Notes: a model not told the origin generated them from the sequence alone. A DNA stretch of 64,000 nucleotides from Meiothermus cerbereus DSM 11376 (GCF_000620065.1 NZ_JHVI01000014.1:1-64000), one strand, 5' to 3'. Shown: positions 8,667 through 16,117, counted from the stretch's first letter. Program-made: numbers and translations.

Positions 8667-9317
8667 ATGTCTGTAAAGCAAAACATCATTTCGTATTTAC
8701 AGAATCATTCCGAAGGGATTGATGACAATGAATTAACAAGGGTTTTAGGCCTAAAACATCGCCAACAAGCAAACATGCGTTGTCGAGAGCTGGAAAAAGA
8801 AGGCCTTGTTATTCGGCGAAAGGTCAATGGCAAAATTCACAATTTTTGGGCAGGAAAACCTTTTGATTCTGCATCATCTGCATCACCCAACCTGCAGGCC
8901 TCTCAGGGCCCCTCTTCAAAATCCGAGAATTGGTTTTGGGAAGGCAATATTCAGTCGAAAGTTGTACGATACTTGGAATCTCAAGATTTTTACATTTGCT
9001 CTGTTGCAGATACCGCCAGCCACCAACAAGGAAAGGACATCGTAGCAGAAAAAGATGGCAAGCGCTTGTGGGTCACAGTAAAAGGCTATCCAAAAGGCAC
9101 TGACAAAACAAAACCATCAGTCCAAGCAAGACATTGGTTCAAACAGGCGATTTTCGATATTATCCTGTATCGGGAGGAAGACAAGCATGTTTCGCTCGCG
9201 GTTGCCATGCCAGATTATCCCCGTTACCGTAAACTTGCTCAGAAGATCACCTGGTTCAAAAAATGCTGCACATTTTGCCTATTTTTGGGTAAAAGAGGAT
9301 GGACAGATTATTATTGA
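8667..9317 (+). CDS. Winged-helix plus PD-(D/E)XK-like nuclease-fold protein, 3' end frameshifted
   Basis: An unusual two-part protein of 216 residues. Residues 1-60 look like a winged-helix DNA-binding domain (ISYLQNHSEGIDDNELTRVLG, then a wing ending NGKIHNFW). Residues 90-200 resemble a restriction-endonuclease fold, with GKDIVAEKDGKRLWVTVKG giving the D and K of the D-xn-(E/Q)xK motif but Thr in place of Glu/Gln. The run of six A at 9258-9263 seems to contain one base too many: in the other frame the protein would end HFAYFWVKEDGQIIIE with a stop at 9319-9321, a far more natural end than CCTFCLFLGKRGW. The DNA is clearly AT-richer than its neighbours and lacks CTCGAG, suggesting transfer. 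The function is unknown. Confidence 0.65.
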   Translation: MSVKQNIISYLQNHSEGIDDNELTRVLGLKHRQQANMRCRELEKEGLVIRRKVNGKIHNFWAGKPFDSASSASPNLQASQGPSSKSENWFWEGNIQSKVVRYLESQDFYICSVADTASHQQGKDIVAEKDGKRLWVTVKGYPKGTDKTKPSVQARHWFKQAIFDIILYREEDKHVSLAVAMPDYPRYRKLAQKITWFKKCCTFCLFLGKRGWTDYY

Positions 9318-9336
9318 ATAGATTGGGCTTCTTGTG

Positions 9337-9356
9337 AGCGCAGGCTAGCCTGCGCT
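9337..9356. repeat. Perfect 20-bp palindrome between two foreign genes
   Basis: Ten bases, AGCGCAGGCT, are followed directly by their exact reverse complement, with no loop. It lies 16 bases after the alternative stop of the winged-helix nuclease gene and 20 bases before the DUF2726-like gene. There is no T-run, so it is not a typical terminator. A dimeric protein-binding site or a resolution site are alternatives. Confidence 0.6.
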
Positions 9357-9376
9357 TAAGCCGCAAAGGAAAGTAA

Positions 9377-9901
9377 ATGATGAACGAAATGATTTTTCTT
9401 TTGATTGTTATCGCCGCAGTGATCGTAGTTCTGGTCGTTCTAAAGGCCAAATCTCAAGGCGGTGATGCAGATGAGATATGGCCCTTCTACGCCAAGAAGC
9501 TGCTCTCACAACCTGAGCAGATTCTTTACTTTCGCCTTGTTCAGGCATTGCCTGAGCACATCGTCCTCGCCCAGGTTCAGCTTTCTCGCTTGCTTGGAGT
9601 CAAAAAAGGCAACAACTATCGAGCCTGGTTCAATCGCATCAACAGGATGAGCGTTGACTTCGTTGTGTGCAACAAAGATTCGAGCATTGTTGCCGTCATC
9701 GAACTTGATGATGCAACACACCAAAAAGAAGATCGTCGCACAGCAGATGCCAAAAAAGACAAAGCCCTTACATCAGCAGGCATCCGCATAGTGCGTTGGC
9801 ATGCAAAATCAATACCAGATATTGCCACAATCCAATCAACCATCTTGCCTACCACTGCGGCCAAGAGAGAGGCGCCACAAACTGCACACCGCTTACCTTG
9901 A
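9377..9901 (+). CDS. Membrane-anchored DUF2726-like protein
   Basis: A protein of 174 residues. An N-terminal membrane helix (residues 6-23, FLLIVIAAVIVVLVV) is followed by a DUF2726-like domain: a QLSRLLGVKKG stretch, then VDFVVCNKDSSIVAVIELDD, then a run of charged residues and a final strand IRIVRWHA. The D-xn-E-x-D pattern recalls the PD-(D/E)XK nuclease fold with the last lysine replaced. AAAGGAAAG precedes the start. The last 15 or so residues (TAAKREAPQTAHRLP) run into a sequence ending GTTAGGC that resembles an integron attC half-site, so the natural C-terminus may be altered. The DNA is AT-rich compared with flanking genes. The biological role is unknown. Confidence 0.7.
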   Translation: MMNEMIFLLIVIAAVIVVLVVLKAKSQGGDADEIWPFYAKKLLSQPEQILYFRLVQALPEHIVLAQVQLSRLLGVKKGNNYRAWFNRINRMSVDFVVCNKDSSIVAVIELDDATHQKEDRRTADAKKDKALTSAGIRIVRWHAKSIPDIATIQSTILPTTAAKREAPQTAHRLP

Positions 9902-9903
9902 AC

Positions 9904-9910
9904 GTTAGGC
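9904..9910 (+). other. attC-like R' core (GTTAGGC)
   Basis: The sequence GAAC followed by GTTAGGC fits the conserved GTTRRRY right end of integron attC sites. It lies three bases after the stop of the DUF2726-like gene and 31 bases before the next start, the usual distance between cassettes. The matching left half upstream is degenerate (GCCTACC at 9848-9854 differs by one base from RYYYAAC), so this is a suggestion only. Confidence 0.35.
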
Positions 9911-9941
9911 CCATGGGAGGGGTATGGCACTGGATTTATAA

Positions 9942-10345
9942 ATGGTTGGGAACGCAGGCCTTTACTTCACTTGCTTTCACATGTCGTTGCGTGGTTGGAA
10001 CGCAATGCCAACCACTCGAAATGCTCGAGGCATTGACATTATCGCCTACAGCCATGACGGCTCTCGGTTCGTCACCGTGCAGGTCAAAGCGTTAAGCAAG
10101 CGCGATCCCGTTCCGCTTGGCACGTCGCTGGACAAGCTGATGGGTGAGTTCCGGGTCATCGTTACCAACATTGCCATTGCCAGGGAGCCACGAGTGTTAG
10201 TATTACCTATTGAAGAGGTTAGGAGGCTTGACATCGTGCAGAGAAGGATGGCCGAGTATCTTACTGGCTGGAGCCAGCCTCGTATGACACGGAGGAGTTC
10301 TGCAATGCGTGGCACCGAATTGGCCGTGGTGATGTTATAGCTTAA
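9942..10345 (+). pseudogene. Frameshifted PD-(D/E)XK-like nuclease-fold gene in a cassette-like setting
   Basis: Starting at ATG 9942 (MVGNAGLYFTCF), the frame encodes a compact nuclease-like fold. ARGIDIIAYSHDGSRFVTVQV supplies the aspartate and a Q-V-K triad, the arrangement found in Mrr-like nucleases. After EEVRRL near 10230 one base is missing: restoring it gives HRAEKDGRVSYWLEP, YDTEEFCNAWHRIGRGD and a stop at 10343-10345, whereas the present frame ends in unrelated residues at 10340. The gene is therefore probably inactive, or the deletion is recent. Half-sites GTTAGGC upstream and GCTTAAC overlapping the stop frame it exactly as an integron gene cassette would be. Neither integrase nor further cassettes are present. 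Confidence 0.6.
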
Positions 10346-10346
10346 C
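10340..10346 (+). other. attC-like R'' core (GCTTAAC) overlapping a stop codon
   Basis: GCTTAAC fits the RYYYAAC left core of integron attC sites. Its TAA is the stop codon of the preceding gene in the corrected frame, a frequent arrangement in cassettes. It is followed by a partly self-complementary stretch (CAACGGCATACAGCG, later CGCTGTTG) up to about 10382. The right core that should close the site is absent, so the site appears truncated where resident DNA resumes. Confidence 0.35.
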
Positions 10347-10423
10347 AACGGCATACAGCGAACGGCGCTTCCGCGCTGTTGCAGATGCTGGCCGCCAGCA
10401 AACCTCGAGCCCCCTTCCCGCCC

Positions 10424-10429
10424 TACAAT
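10424..10429 (+). promoter_or_regulatory. -10 element for a leaderless transcript
   Basis: TACAAT lies six bases before the ATG at 10436, so transcription should begin at or next to the start codon. No ribosome binding site is visible. It restarts expression of resident genes just after the foreign segment. Confidence 0.55.
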
Positions 10430-10435
10430 ATCCCC

Positions 10436-11977
10436 ATGCCCTCGAGCCTCTACTTCGGCGGAAGCATCCTCTCCCCCACCCTTGAAGGTTCGGCCTACAC
10501 CCTCAGGCCCCTCGAGGCCCTTTTCGTCCAGGATGGCCGAATCGCCGCTGTGGGCCGGTTGTCCGATCTGGAGAACCTGGCCGGCCCCGATACCCGGCGC
10601 ATCCACCTGGAGGGGCGCACCCTGCTGCCGGGCTTCAACGACGCCCACATCCACATCTGGAAGGTGGGGCAGCTTCGCACCACCCTGCTCGACCTGCGCG
10701 GGGTGAAAAGCCTGGCCGAGCTGTACCGGCGGGTAGCAGAGCGCGCCCAGACCCTCAAACCCGGCGAGTGGCTGTGGGGGCGCGGCTGGAACGAGGCCCT
10801 GCTGGCCGAAAAGGCCATGCCCGACAAGGCCGCGCTCGACCAACTGGCCCCGCGCAACCCGGTGCTGCTGACCCGCACCTGCGCCCACATCCACGCGGTC
10901 AACTCCCAGGCCCTGCAGCTTGCCGGTATCACCCCCCAGACCCAGGTACCTGGGGGCGAAATCAACTTTGAGCAGGGCATCCTCTACGAGACCGCCTACG
11001 GGCTGGTGTTCAGGGCCATGGGCGAGCCCAGCCAGGCCCAGTACGAGCTGTGGGTCAAAGCAGGTCTGGCGTACCTGCGGAGCCTGGGCATCACCAGCGC
11101 CACCGACCCCGCGGTAGACCCGCCCCTCTACGCGGCCTACCAGGCCCTGGACGCGCGCGGCGAGCTGCCCATCCGGGCCAATCTGCTCTACATCCGCCGC
11201 CCCGACGGGGGCAGCGAGACCTTCCCGCTCCCAGAAAAACATCTTTCCGGCTGGTTACGCTGCGATTCGGTCAAGTTTTTTGCCGATGGGGGCCTCTCGG
11301 GGGCCACGGCGGCCATCTCCAGGCCCTACAAGAACCTCGAGGGCCCCAGCTATGGCATTTTGCGCTTCGAGGAAGAAGAGCTGCTCGAGCTGGCCCTAGA
11401 AGCCCACCGCGCGGGCTTTCGCATCGGCACCCACGCCATCGGCGACCGGGCCCTGGATCAGATTTTGCGCGTGTACGAAAAGCTCTACCAAGCCTCGCCC
11501 GGCCCCCAGCACCGCATCGAGCACTTTGGCCTGGCTGGCCCCGAACACCTGCAAAAAGCCCGCCAGTTGGGGATAATCGCCGTGCCCCAACCCATCTTTC
11601 TGCGGGAGCTGCGGGCCAACTACCAGCGCTACGTGCCCGACGAGTGGCTAGCGCGCTGCTTCAACCTGCGGGCCATGTTCGAGGCAGGCCTCGGCGTGGC
11701 CTTCTCCTCCGATGGGCCGGTGGTCGAGCAGGTGGAGCCGATTAAGGGCTTGCAAGCGGCTATATGCGAACCGCTGGTGGCGGGCAACCAGGTGGGCCTC
11801 GAGCCCGCCCTGTGGGCCTACACGGTAGGCGGGGCAGTGGCCCAGGGCGACGAGGGCAACCGGGGCAGCCTGGAGGTGGGCCAGTGGGCCGATTTGGTTA
11901 TATTGGAAGGCGATCTGCGCGACCCCTATAGCCTGAGGATTCAAGCCACCGTAGTAGCAGGAGCCAGCGATGCCTAG
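10436..11977 (+). CDS. Amidohydrolase family 3 (YtcJ-like) metal-dependent hydrolase
   Basis: A zinc-dependent amidohydrolase of 513 residues with the domain plan of YtcJ and N-substituted formamide deformylases. The N-terminal beta-sandwich is followed by the HxH metal pair in GFNDAHIHIW (about residues 68-72), a lysine-containing strand (SVKFFADGGLSG), HAIGDRALD and RIEHFGL histidines, and the last metal aspartate in AFSSDGPV. No signal peptide is present. The ATG at 10436 matches the family start (MPSSLYFGG), and a TACAAT element six bases upstream supports leaderless expression. It overlaps the TPR gene by 8 bases. The substrate is unknown; an N-acyl or formamide compound is a family-based guess. 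Confidence 0.85.
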   Translation: MPSSLYFGGSILSPTLEGSAYTLRPLEALFVQDGRIAAVGRLSDLENLAGPDTRRIHLEGRTLLPGFNDAHIHIWKVGQLRTTLLDLRGVKSLAELYRRVAERAQTLKPGEWLWGRGWNEALLAEKAMPDKAALDQLAPRNPVLLTRTCAHIHAVNSQALQLAGITPQTQVPGGEINFEQGILYETAYGLVFRAMGEPSQAQYELWVKAGLAYLRSLGITSATDPAVDPPLYAAYQALDARGELPIRANLLYIRRPDGGSETFPLPEKHLSGWLRCDSVKFFADGGLSGATAAISRPYKNLEGPSYGILRFEEEELLELALEAHRAGFRIGTHAIGDRALDQILRVYEKLYQASPGPQHRIEHFGLAGPEHLQKARQLGIIAVPQPIFLRELRANYQRYVPDEWLARCFNLRAMFEAGLGVAFSSDGPVVEQVEPIKGLQAAICEPLVAGNQVGLEPALWAYTVGGAVAQGDEGNRGSLEVGQWADLVILEGDLRDPYSLRIQATVVAGASDA

Positions 11978-12803
11978 AAAAAAGTCCTCTCCTACCAACC
12001 GTTGGGACGCTTTGCGGGCCGAAGCCCGCCGGGTGCTCCATGCAGCGCTCGACCTCGAGGCCGAACAAGCCACCCCAGAGGCCGCACATTACTCTCAAGA
12101 GCTCTTCTACGGGGCCATGGAGCTAAGCCGAGAGGATGCAGTGATCAAGCGTTGCATTAAGGCCATACGCATCAACCCCAACAACCCCGATCCAATGCTG
12201 GTGCTGTGCCGGTTTATTGGGGGCAGCCTGGAAGAACAAATTGCCCTTCACGAACGCATCGTGCAGGCCGGTGAACGCGACATAGGCAAGCAAAACATGG
12301 AGGCAATCAAGGGTCAATTCTGGGGCTACCTCGAGTCCCGGCCCTACATGCGGGCGCTGCAAACGCTAGGCCAACTGTATGAACAAGCGCAGCGATTGCC
12401 CGAGGCAGTAGGAATCTACGAGCGGATGCTGGAGCTAAACCCCAACGACAACCAGGGGGTACGCTACAGCCTGCTGGGGCACTACCTAACGCTTAACCGG
12501 CTCGACGAGGCGCGCAAGCTGTGGAAGCGCTACGAGGATGAACACAGCGCATTCTGGGCCTGGGGCAAGGTGCTGCTGGAGTTTCTGTCGGGGAACCTCG
12601 AGGCCGCGCAGAAGGCCTTAGGCGAGGCACGTAAAGTCAACCCCTACGCTGAAGCCTACCTGGGCGGTTGGAAACCCATCCCCAAGAATCGGCCTGGCTT
12701 TTACTCGCCCGGGCAGGAGTCCGAAGCCCTTTACTGTTTTGACGAGATAGGCAAAGCATGGATCAAGAACCCCCAAGCCCAGCGCTGGCTGGAAGAGCAC
12801 TAA
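11970..12803 (+). CDS. Tetratricopeptide-repeat protein
   Basis: A soluble protein of 277 residues with helical repeats. TPR-like units are visible at about residues 55-85 (DAVIKRCIKAIRINPNNPDPM) and 128-165 (ALQTLGQLYEQAQRLPEAVGIYERMLELNPND), followed by two less regular repeats. The start ATG overlaps the amidohydrolase stop by 8 bases (ATGCCTAG), so translation is probably coupled. The next gene begins 7 bases downstream. It resembles the ST7-like TPR proteins found in scattered bacteria and should act as a protein-interaction scaffold. No enzymatic motif is seen, and its partner is unknown. Confidence 0.75.
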   Translation: MPRKKSSPTNRWDALRAEARRVLHAALDLEAEQATPEAAHYSQELFYGAMELSREDAVIKRCIKAIRINPNNPDPMLVLCRFIGGSLEEQIALHERIVQAGERDIGKQNMEAIKGQFWGYLESRPYMRALQTLGQLYEQAQRLPEAVGIYERMLELNPNDNQGVRYSLLGHYLTLNRLDEARKLWKRYEDEHSAFWAWGKVLLEFLSGNLEAAQKALGEARKVNPYAEAYLGGWKPIPKNRPGFYSPGQESEALYCFDEIGKAWIKNPQAQRWLEEH

Positions 12804-12810
12804 GGGCACC

Positions 12811-13242
12811 ATGACCGTCCGCCCGCTAACGCCCCAAGACCTGCCTGCCTACTTGCCCCTCCGCACGGCCCTGTGGCCCGACAGCGCCGCCAGCTTTGAA
12901 CTCGAGGTGGCCGAAATCCTTGAGGCCGAGCACCTGGCGGCTTTTGTGGCCGAGCAGGAGGGAAAACTGGTGGGCTTTGCGGAGGTATCGCTGCGAGGCT
13001 ATGCCGAGGGGTGCGACACCAGCCCGGTGGGCTATCTGGAAGGCTGGTATGTTGCTCCACAGTACCGCCAGACCGGCATTGGGCGCAGGCTGGTGCAGGC
13101 CGCCGAAGACTGGGCACGGGCCAAAGGCTGCACCGAGATGGCCTCCGACAGCGAGCTAGCGAACACCCAGAGCCACCAGGCCCACGCCCGCCTGGGCTAT
13201 CAGGAAGTGGAGCGTATCGTATGCTTTCGAAAAGCGCTGTAG
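12811..13242 (+). CDS. Aminoglycoside 6'-N-acetyltransferase-like GNAT protein
   Basis: A short GNAT protein of 143 residues that closely follows the AAC(6')-I pattern of aminoglycoside-resistance enzymes. SLRGYAEGCDTSPVGYLEGW (about residues 59-78) is the family hallmark, followed by the acetyl-CoA loop YRQTGIGRRLVQAAEDWA, then CTEMASDSE with the typical Asp, and a C-terminal ERIVCFRKAL. These enzymes transfer acetate to the 6'-amino group of kanamycin-type drugs in the cytoplasm. Base composition matches the neighbours, so it is probably a resident gene whose natural substrate may be a polyamine or other amine. It is linked by short gaps to the TPR and aminotransferase genes. Confidence 0.8.
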   Translation: MTVRPLTPQDLPAYLPLRTALWPDSAASFELEVAEILEAEHLAAFVAEQEGKLVGFAEVSLRGYAEGCDTSPVGYLEGWYVAPQYRQTGIGRRLVQAAEDWARAKGCTEMASDSELANTQSHQAHARLGYQEVERIVCFRKAL

Positions 13243-13263
13243 ATTCGCCAGGAAGGTGAAACC

Positions 13264-14625
13264 ATGACCCCCACCCCCACCATAGACCGCAGCAAAGTGA
13301 AGGCCCTGATGCAGCAAGAGCAGCAGCGCTTCGCCGAAGCCCACCCGCGCTCACTGGAGCTTTACCGGCGCGCCCAAAACTCCCTGCTGGCCGGGGTTCC
13401 CATGCACTGGATGACCCGCTGGCCGGGGGGCTTCCCCCTCTTCGTGGACGAGGCCCGAGGGGCTACCTTCCGCGATGTGGACGACCTCGAGTACATCGAC
13501 CTCTGCCTGGGCGACACCGGGGCCATGACCGGCCACTCGCCCGCCGCGGCCCTACCAGGCATTATGGCCCAGCTACAAAAGGGCATCACCACCATGCTGC
13601 CCTCCGAAAACGCCTTCTGGGTGGCCGAGGAGTTGCAGCGGCGTTTTGGCCTAAAGTACTGGCAGTTTGCCCTCTCGGCCACCGACGCCAACCGCTTCGC
13701 GCTGCGGCTGGCCCGGGCCATTACCGCGCGGCCCAAGGTGCTGGTTTTTCATGGCTGCTACCACGGCACCGTGGATGAAGCCTACGCCTGGCTGGTAGAC
13801 GGCAAACCTGCCAGCCGTCCGGGCAACATTGGGCCCCAGGTAGACCCCACCCTCACCACCAAGGTGGTGGAGTGGAACGACCCGGAGGCCCTGGAAGAAG
13901 CCCTGCGCCCCGGCGATGTGGCCGCGGTGCTGGCCGAACCGGTGATGACCAACGTGGGCATCGTGCAGCCCGCCCCTGGCTTTCATCAGACCCTGCGCGA
14001 ACTGACTCGCCGTTACGGCACGCTTTTGATTCTGGACGAAACCCACACCCTATCGGCGGGGCCGGGGGGCTACACCCGGGCGCACGGCCTCGAGCCCGAC
14101 ATCCTGACGGTGGGCAAGCCCCTGGGCAGCGGCATTCCCAGCGCCGCCTACGGCTTTAGCGAGGAGGTGGGCCAGCAGGCCCAGCGGGTCATCCAGCCCC
14201 CCTACGCCGACACCGGCGGCATCGGGGGCACCCTGGCGGCCAACGCCCTCTCGCTGGCGGCCATGCGGGCTACCCTCGAGCACGTCCTGACCGAGGCCGC
14301 CTACCGGCACATGATCGCCCTGGGGGAGCAGCTCGAGGCCGAGGTGCGGGGGGTCATGGAGCGCTACCACCTGCCCTGGCACGTCACCCGCGTAGGCTGC
14401 CGGGTGGAGTACCTCTTCCGCCCCAACCCGGCCCAAAACGGCAGCGAGGCCCTGGCCGGCCAGGACCCCGACCTCGATCCCTTCATCCACCTCTTCATGC
14501 TGAACCGGGGCATCCTGCTCACCCCCTTCCACAACATGGCCCTCATCTCGCCCGAGACCACCCCCGCCCAGGTGCGGCGGCACACCGAGGTGTTCGAGGA
14601 AGCAGTTAGGGCGCTAATCAGTTAG
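13264..14625 (+). CDS. Class III aminotransferase (aspartate aminotransferase family)
   Basis: A PLP-dependent enzyme of 453 residues, related to glutamate-1-semialdehyde aminomutase and omega-amino transaminases. Seen in order are SATDANRFALRLARA (cofactor phosphate region), the FHGCYHGTVDEAY motif, PLP aspartate in LLILDETHTLSAGPGG and the Schiff-base lysine in ILTVGKPLGSGIPSA near residue 285. GGAAGG lies 6 to 10 bases upstream of the ATG. It is separated from gabT by 7 kb but sits in the same catabolic neighbourhood. It could be the missing putrescine or amine transaminase that makes 4-aminobutyraldehyde; the sequence does not prove this, since aminomutases and other transaminases share the motifs. 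Confidence 0.8.
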   Translation: MTPTPTIDRSKVKALMQQEQQRFAEAHPRSLELYRRAQNSLLAGVPMHWMTRWPGGFPLFVDEARGATFRDVDDLEYIDLCLGDTGAMTGHSPAAALPGIMAQLQKGITTMLPSENAFWVAEELQRRFGLKYWQFALSATDANRFALRLARAITARPKVLVFHGCYHGTVDEAYAWLVDGKPASRPGNIGPQVDPTLTTKVVEWNDPEALEEALRPGDVAAVLAEPVMTNVGIVQPAPGFHQTLRELTRRYGTLLILDETHTLSAGPGGYTRAHGLEPDILTVGKPLGSGIPSAAYGFSEEVGQQAQRVIQPPYADTGGIGGTLAANALSLAAMRATLEHVLTEAAYRHMIALGEQLEAEVRGVMERYHLPWHVTRVGCRVEYLFRPNPAQNGSEALAGQDPDLDPFIHLFMLNRGILLTPFHNMALISPETTPAQVRRHTEVFEEAVRALIS

Positions 14626-14720
14626 CCTACAGACCGCTCCAAGTAGGTCTTGCAGACGGCCTTCGATTAGGGCTTTTTTCTTAGCTCGACTCCAGCCCTG
14701 CACCTGTTTTTCGCGATAAG

Positions 14721-14737
14721 GTGTATACTGTATACAC
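14721..14737. promoter_or_regulatory. Perfect 17-bp palindromic operator over the -10 region
   Basis: GTGTATAC, a single T, then GTATACAC form a perfect inverted repeat that ends three bases before the ATG at 14741. TATACT (14724-14729) inside it could be the -10 hexamer. A dimeric repressor (GntR/FadR or similar class) bound here would block transcription of the FAD oxidoreductase gene. No regulator gene lies next to it. Confidence 0.6.
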
Positions 14738-14740
14738 TTT

Positions 14741-16117
14741 ATGTCAAAGCATACAGCCGAGGTGGTGATCTGTGGGGCAGGCATTGCCGGGGTAGCAGCA
14801 GCCTACCACCTGGCGGTCAAGCGGGGTCTGAAAAACGTGGTTCTGGTGGAGCAGGGCGACCCGCTCTCGCTCACCTCCGACAAATCCAGCGAGGCCTACC
14901 GCAACTGGTGGCCCGGCCCCGACGGGCAGATGATTGCCCTCATGAACCGCAGCATCGAGCTGCTGGAGGGCCTAGCGCGGGCGTCGGCCAACCGTATTAA
15001 CCTCAACCGGCGTGGTTATCTGTTTGCCACCGCCGAGGAAAGCAAAATTTCCCTCCTGGCCCAGTCCGCCGAGCAAGCGGCCCACCAGGGTGCGGGGGCC
15101 CTGCGGGTGCACACCGGCCAGGCCACCACCTACCGGCCCAGCCTGCCGGAGGGCCTCGAGGGGGCCCTGGACGGAGCCGACCTGCTTACCGGTGCGGCCA
15201 TACACCGGCACTTCCCCTACCTTTCGCCCCGCACCAAGGCCGTACTGCACGTGCGGCGGGCGGGCTGGCTCTCGGCCCAGCAGCTGGGCATGTATCTGCT
15301 GGAACAAGCCCGCGAACACGGGGCGCGGCTGGTACGGGGGCAGGTGGTGGGGGTCGAAACGGCTGGGGGCGCGGTTCGGGAAGTGCATGTCCGGCAGACA
15401 GACGGCTCGCTTTTTGCCATCCAGACCCCGGTTTTCGTCAACGCTGCAGGGCCTTTTCAGCACGCCGTGGGCCGGTTGCTGGGGGTCGAACTGCCCGTTT
15501 TTGCCGAACTGCACCGTAAGATGAGCTTTAGCGAGGCCCTGGGGGTGGTGCCCCGCGAGGCCCCCATGCTGATCTGGATGGACGAGGTAGAGCTTCCCTT
15601 TAGCCCCGAAGAGCGCGAGATACTGGCCCAGGAGGAGTCTACCCGCTGGCTTTTAGGGCGGCTTCCCTCCGGGGTGCATGGCCGGCCCGACGGGCACGGA
15701 GCCAGCACCACCTTAATCGTGCTATACAACTACCACACCCAGCCGGTCGAACCCACCTTCCCCCTTCCCCCAGAGCCCCACTACCCCGAGATCGCCCTGC
15801 GCGGAATGTCGGTAATGATTCCGGGCCTGCGGCAGTATTTCGAGAAAACCCCCAAACCCTGGGTAGACGGGGGCTACTACCTCAAAACCCAGGAAAACCG
15901 CCCCCTTATCGGCCCGCTGCCGGTAAAGGGGGCCTACATAATAGGGGCCCTATCGGGCTTTGGCGTGATGGCCGCCTGCGCGGCTGGCGAGCTGCTGGCC
16001 GCCCATGTAACCGGCGCGGCCCTGCCCGGCTACGCTCCGGCTTTCCTGCTGTCGCGCTACCAAGACCCGGTATATCAACAACAATTGCGCGACTGGGGCG
16101 ATACCAGCCAGCTTTAA
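14741..16117 (+). CDS. FAD-dependent amino acid/amine oxidoreductase (DadA/sarcosine oxidase type)
   Basis: A flavoenzyme of 458 residues. The dinucleotide-binding motif GAGIAGVAAAYHL near residues 11-23 is followed by the acidic strand end VVLVEQG, and a C-terminal DAO region carries GYYLKTQENRPLIGPLPVKG and GALSGFGVMAACAAGELLA. Members oxidise secondary or primary amines such as sarcosine, glycine, D-amino acids or gamma-glutamyl-putrescine to imines. Expression is probably leaderless or nearly so and controlled by the 17-bp palindrome just upstream. The last 162 bases before the stop region are duplicated exactly at 21863-22024 beyond a 5.8-kb island, so the present 3' end was probably re-created by the insertion. 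The substrate is unknown. Confidence 0.82.
   Translation: MSKHTAEVVICGAGIAGVAAAYHLAVKRGLKNVVLVEQGDPLSLTSDKSSEAYRNWWPGPDGQMIALMNRSIELLEGLARASANRINLNRRGYLFATAEESKISLLAQSAEQAAHQGAGALRVHTGQATTYRPSLPEGLEGALDGADLLTGAAIHRHFPYLSPRTKAVLHVRRAGWLSAQQLGMYLLEQAREHGARLVRGQVVGVETAGGAVREVHVRQTDGSLFAIQTPVFVNAAGPFQHAVGRLLGVELPVFAELHRKMSFSEALGVVPREAPMLIWMDEVELPFSPEEREILAQEESTRWLLGRLPSGVHGRPDGHGASTTLIVLYNYHTQPVEPTFPLPPEPHYPEIALRGMSVMIPGLRQYFEKTPKPWVDGGYYLKTQENRPLIGPLPVKGAYIIGALSGFGVMAACAAGELLAAHVTGAALPGYAPAFLLSRYQDPVYQQQLRDWGDTSQL
15944..16105 (+). repeat. 162-bp direct repeat, left copy (inside the FAD oxidoreductase gene)
   Basis: This stretch is identical, base for base, to 21863-22024. It encodes the last 54 or so residues of the FAD oxidoreductase. 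The two copies point the same way and bracket the minus-strand peptide-modification island. Sequence similarity continues weakly to the stop codon in both copies (GDTSQL against GDTQQL). Confidence 0.95.
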
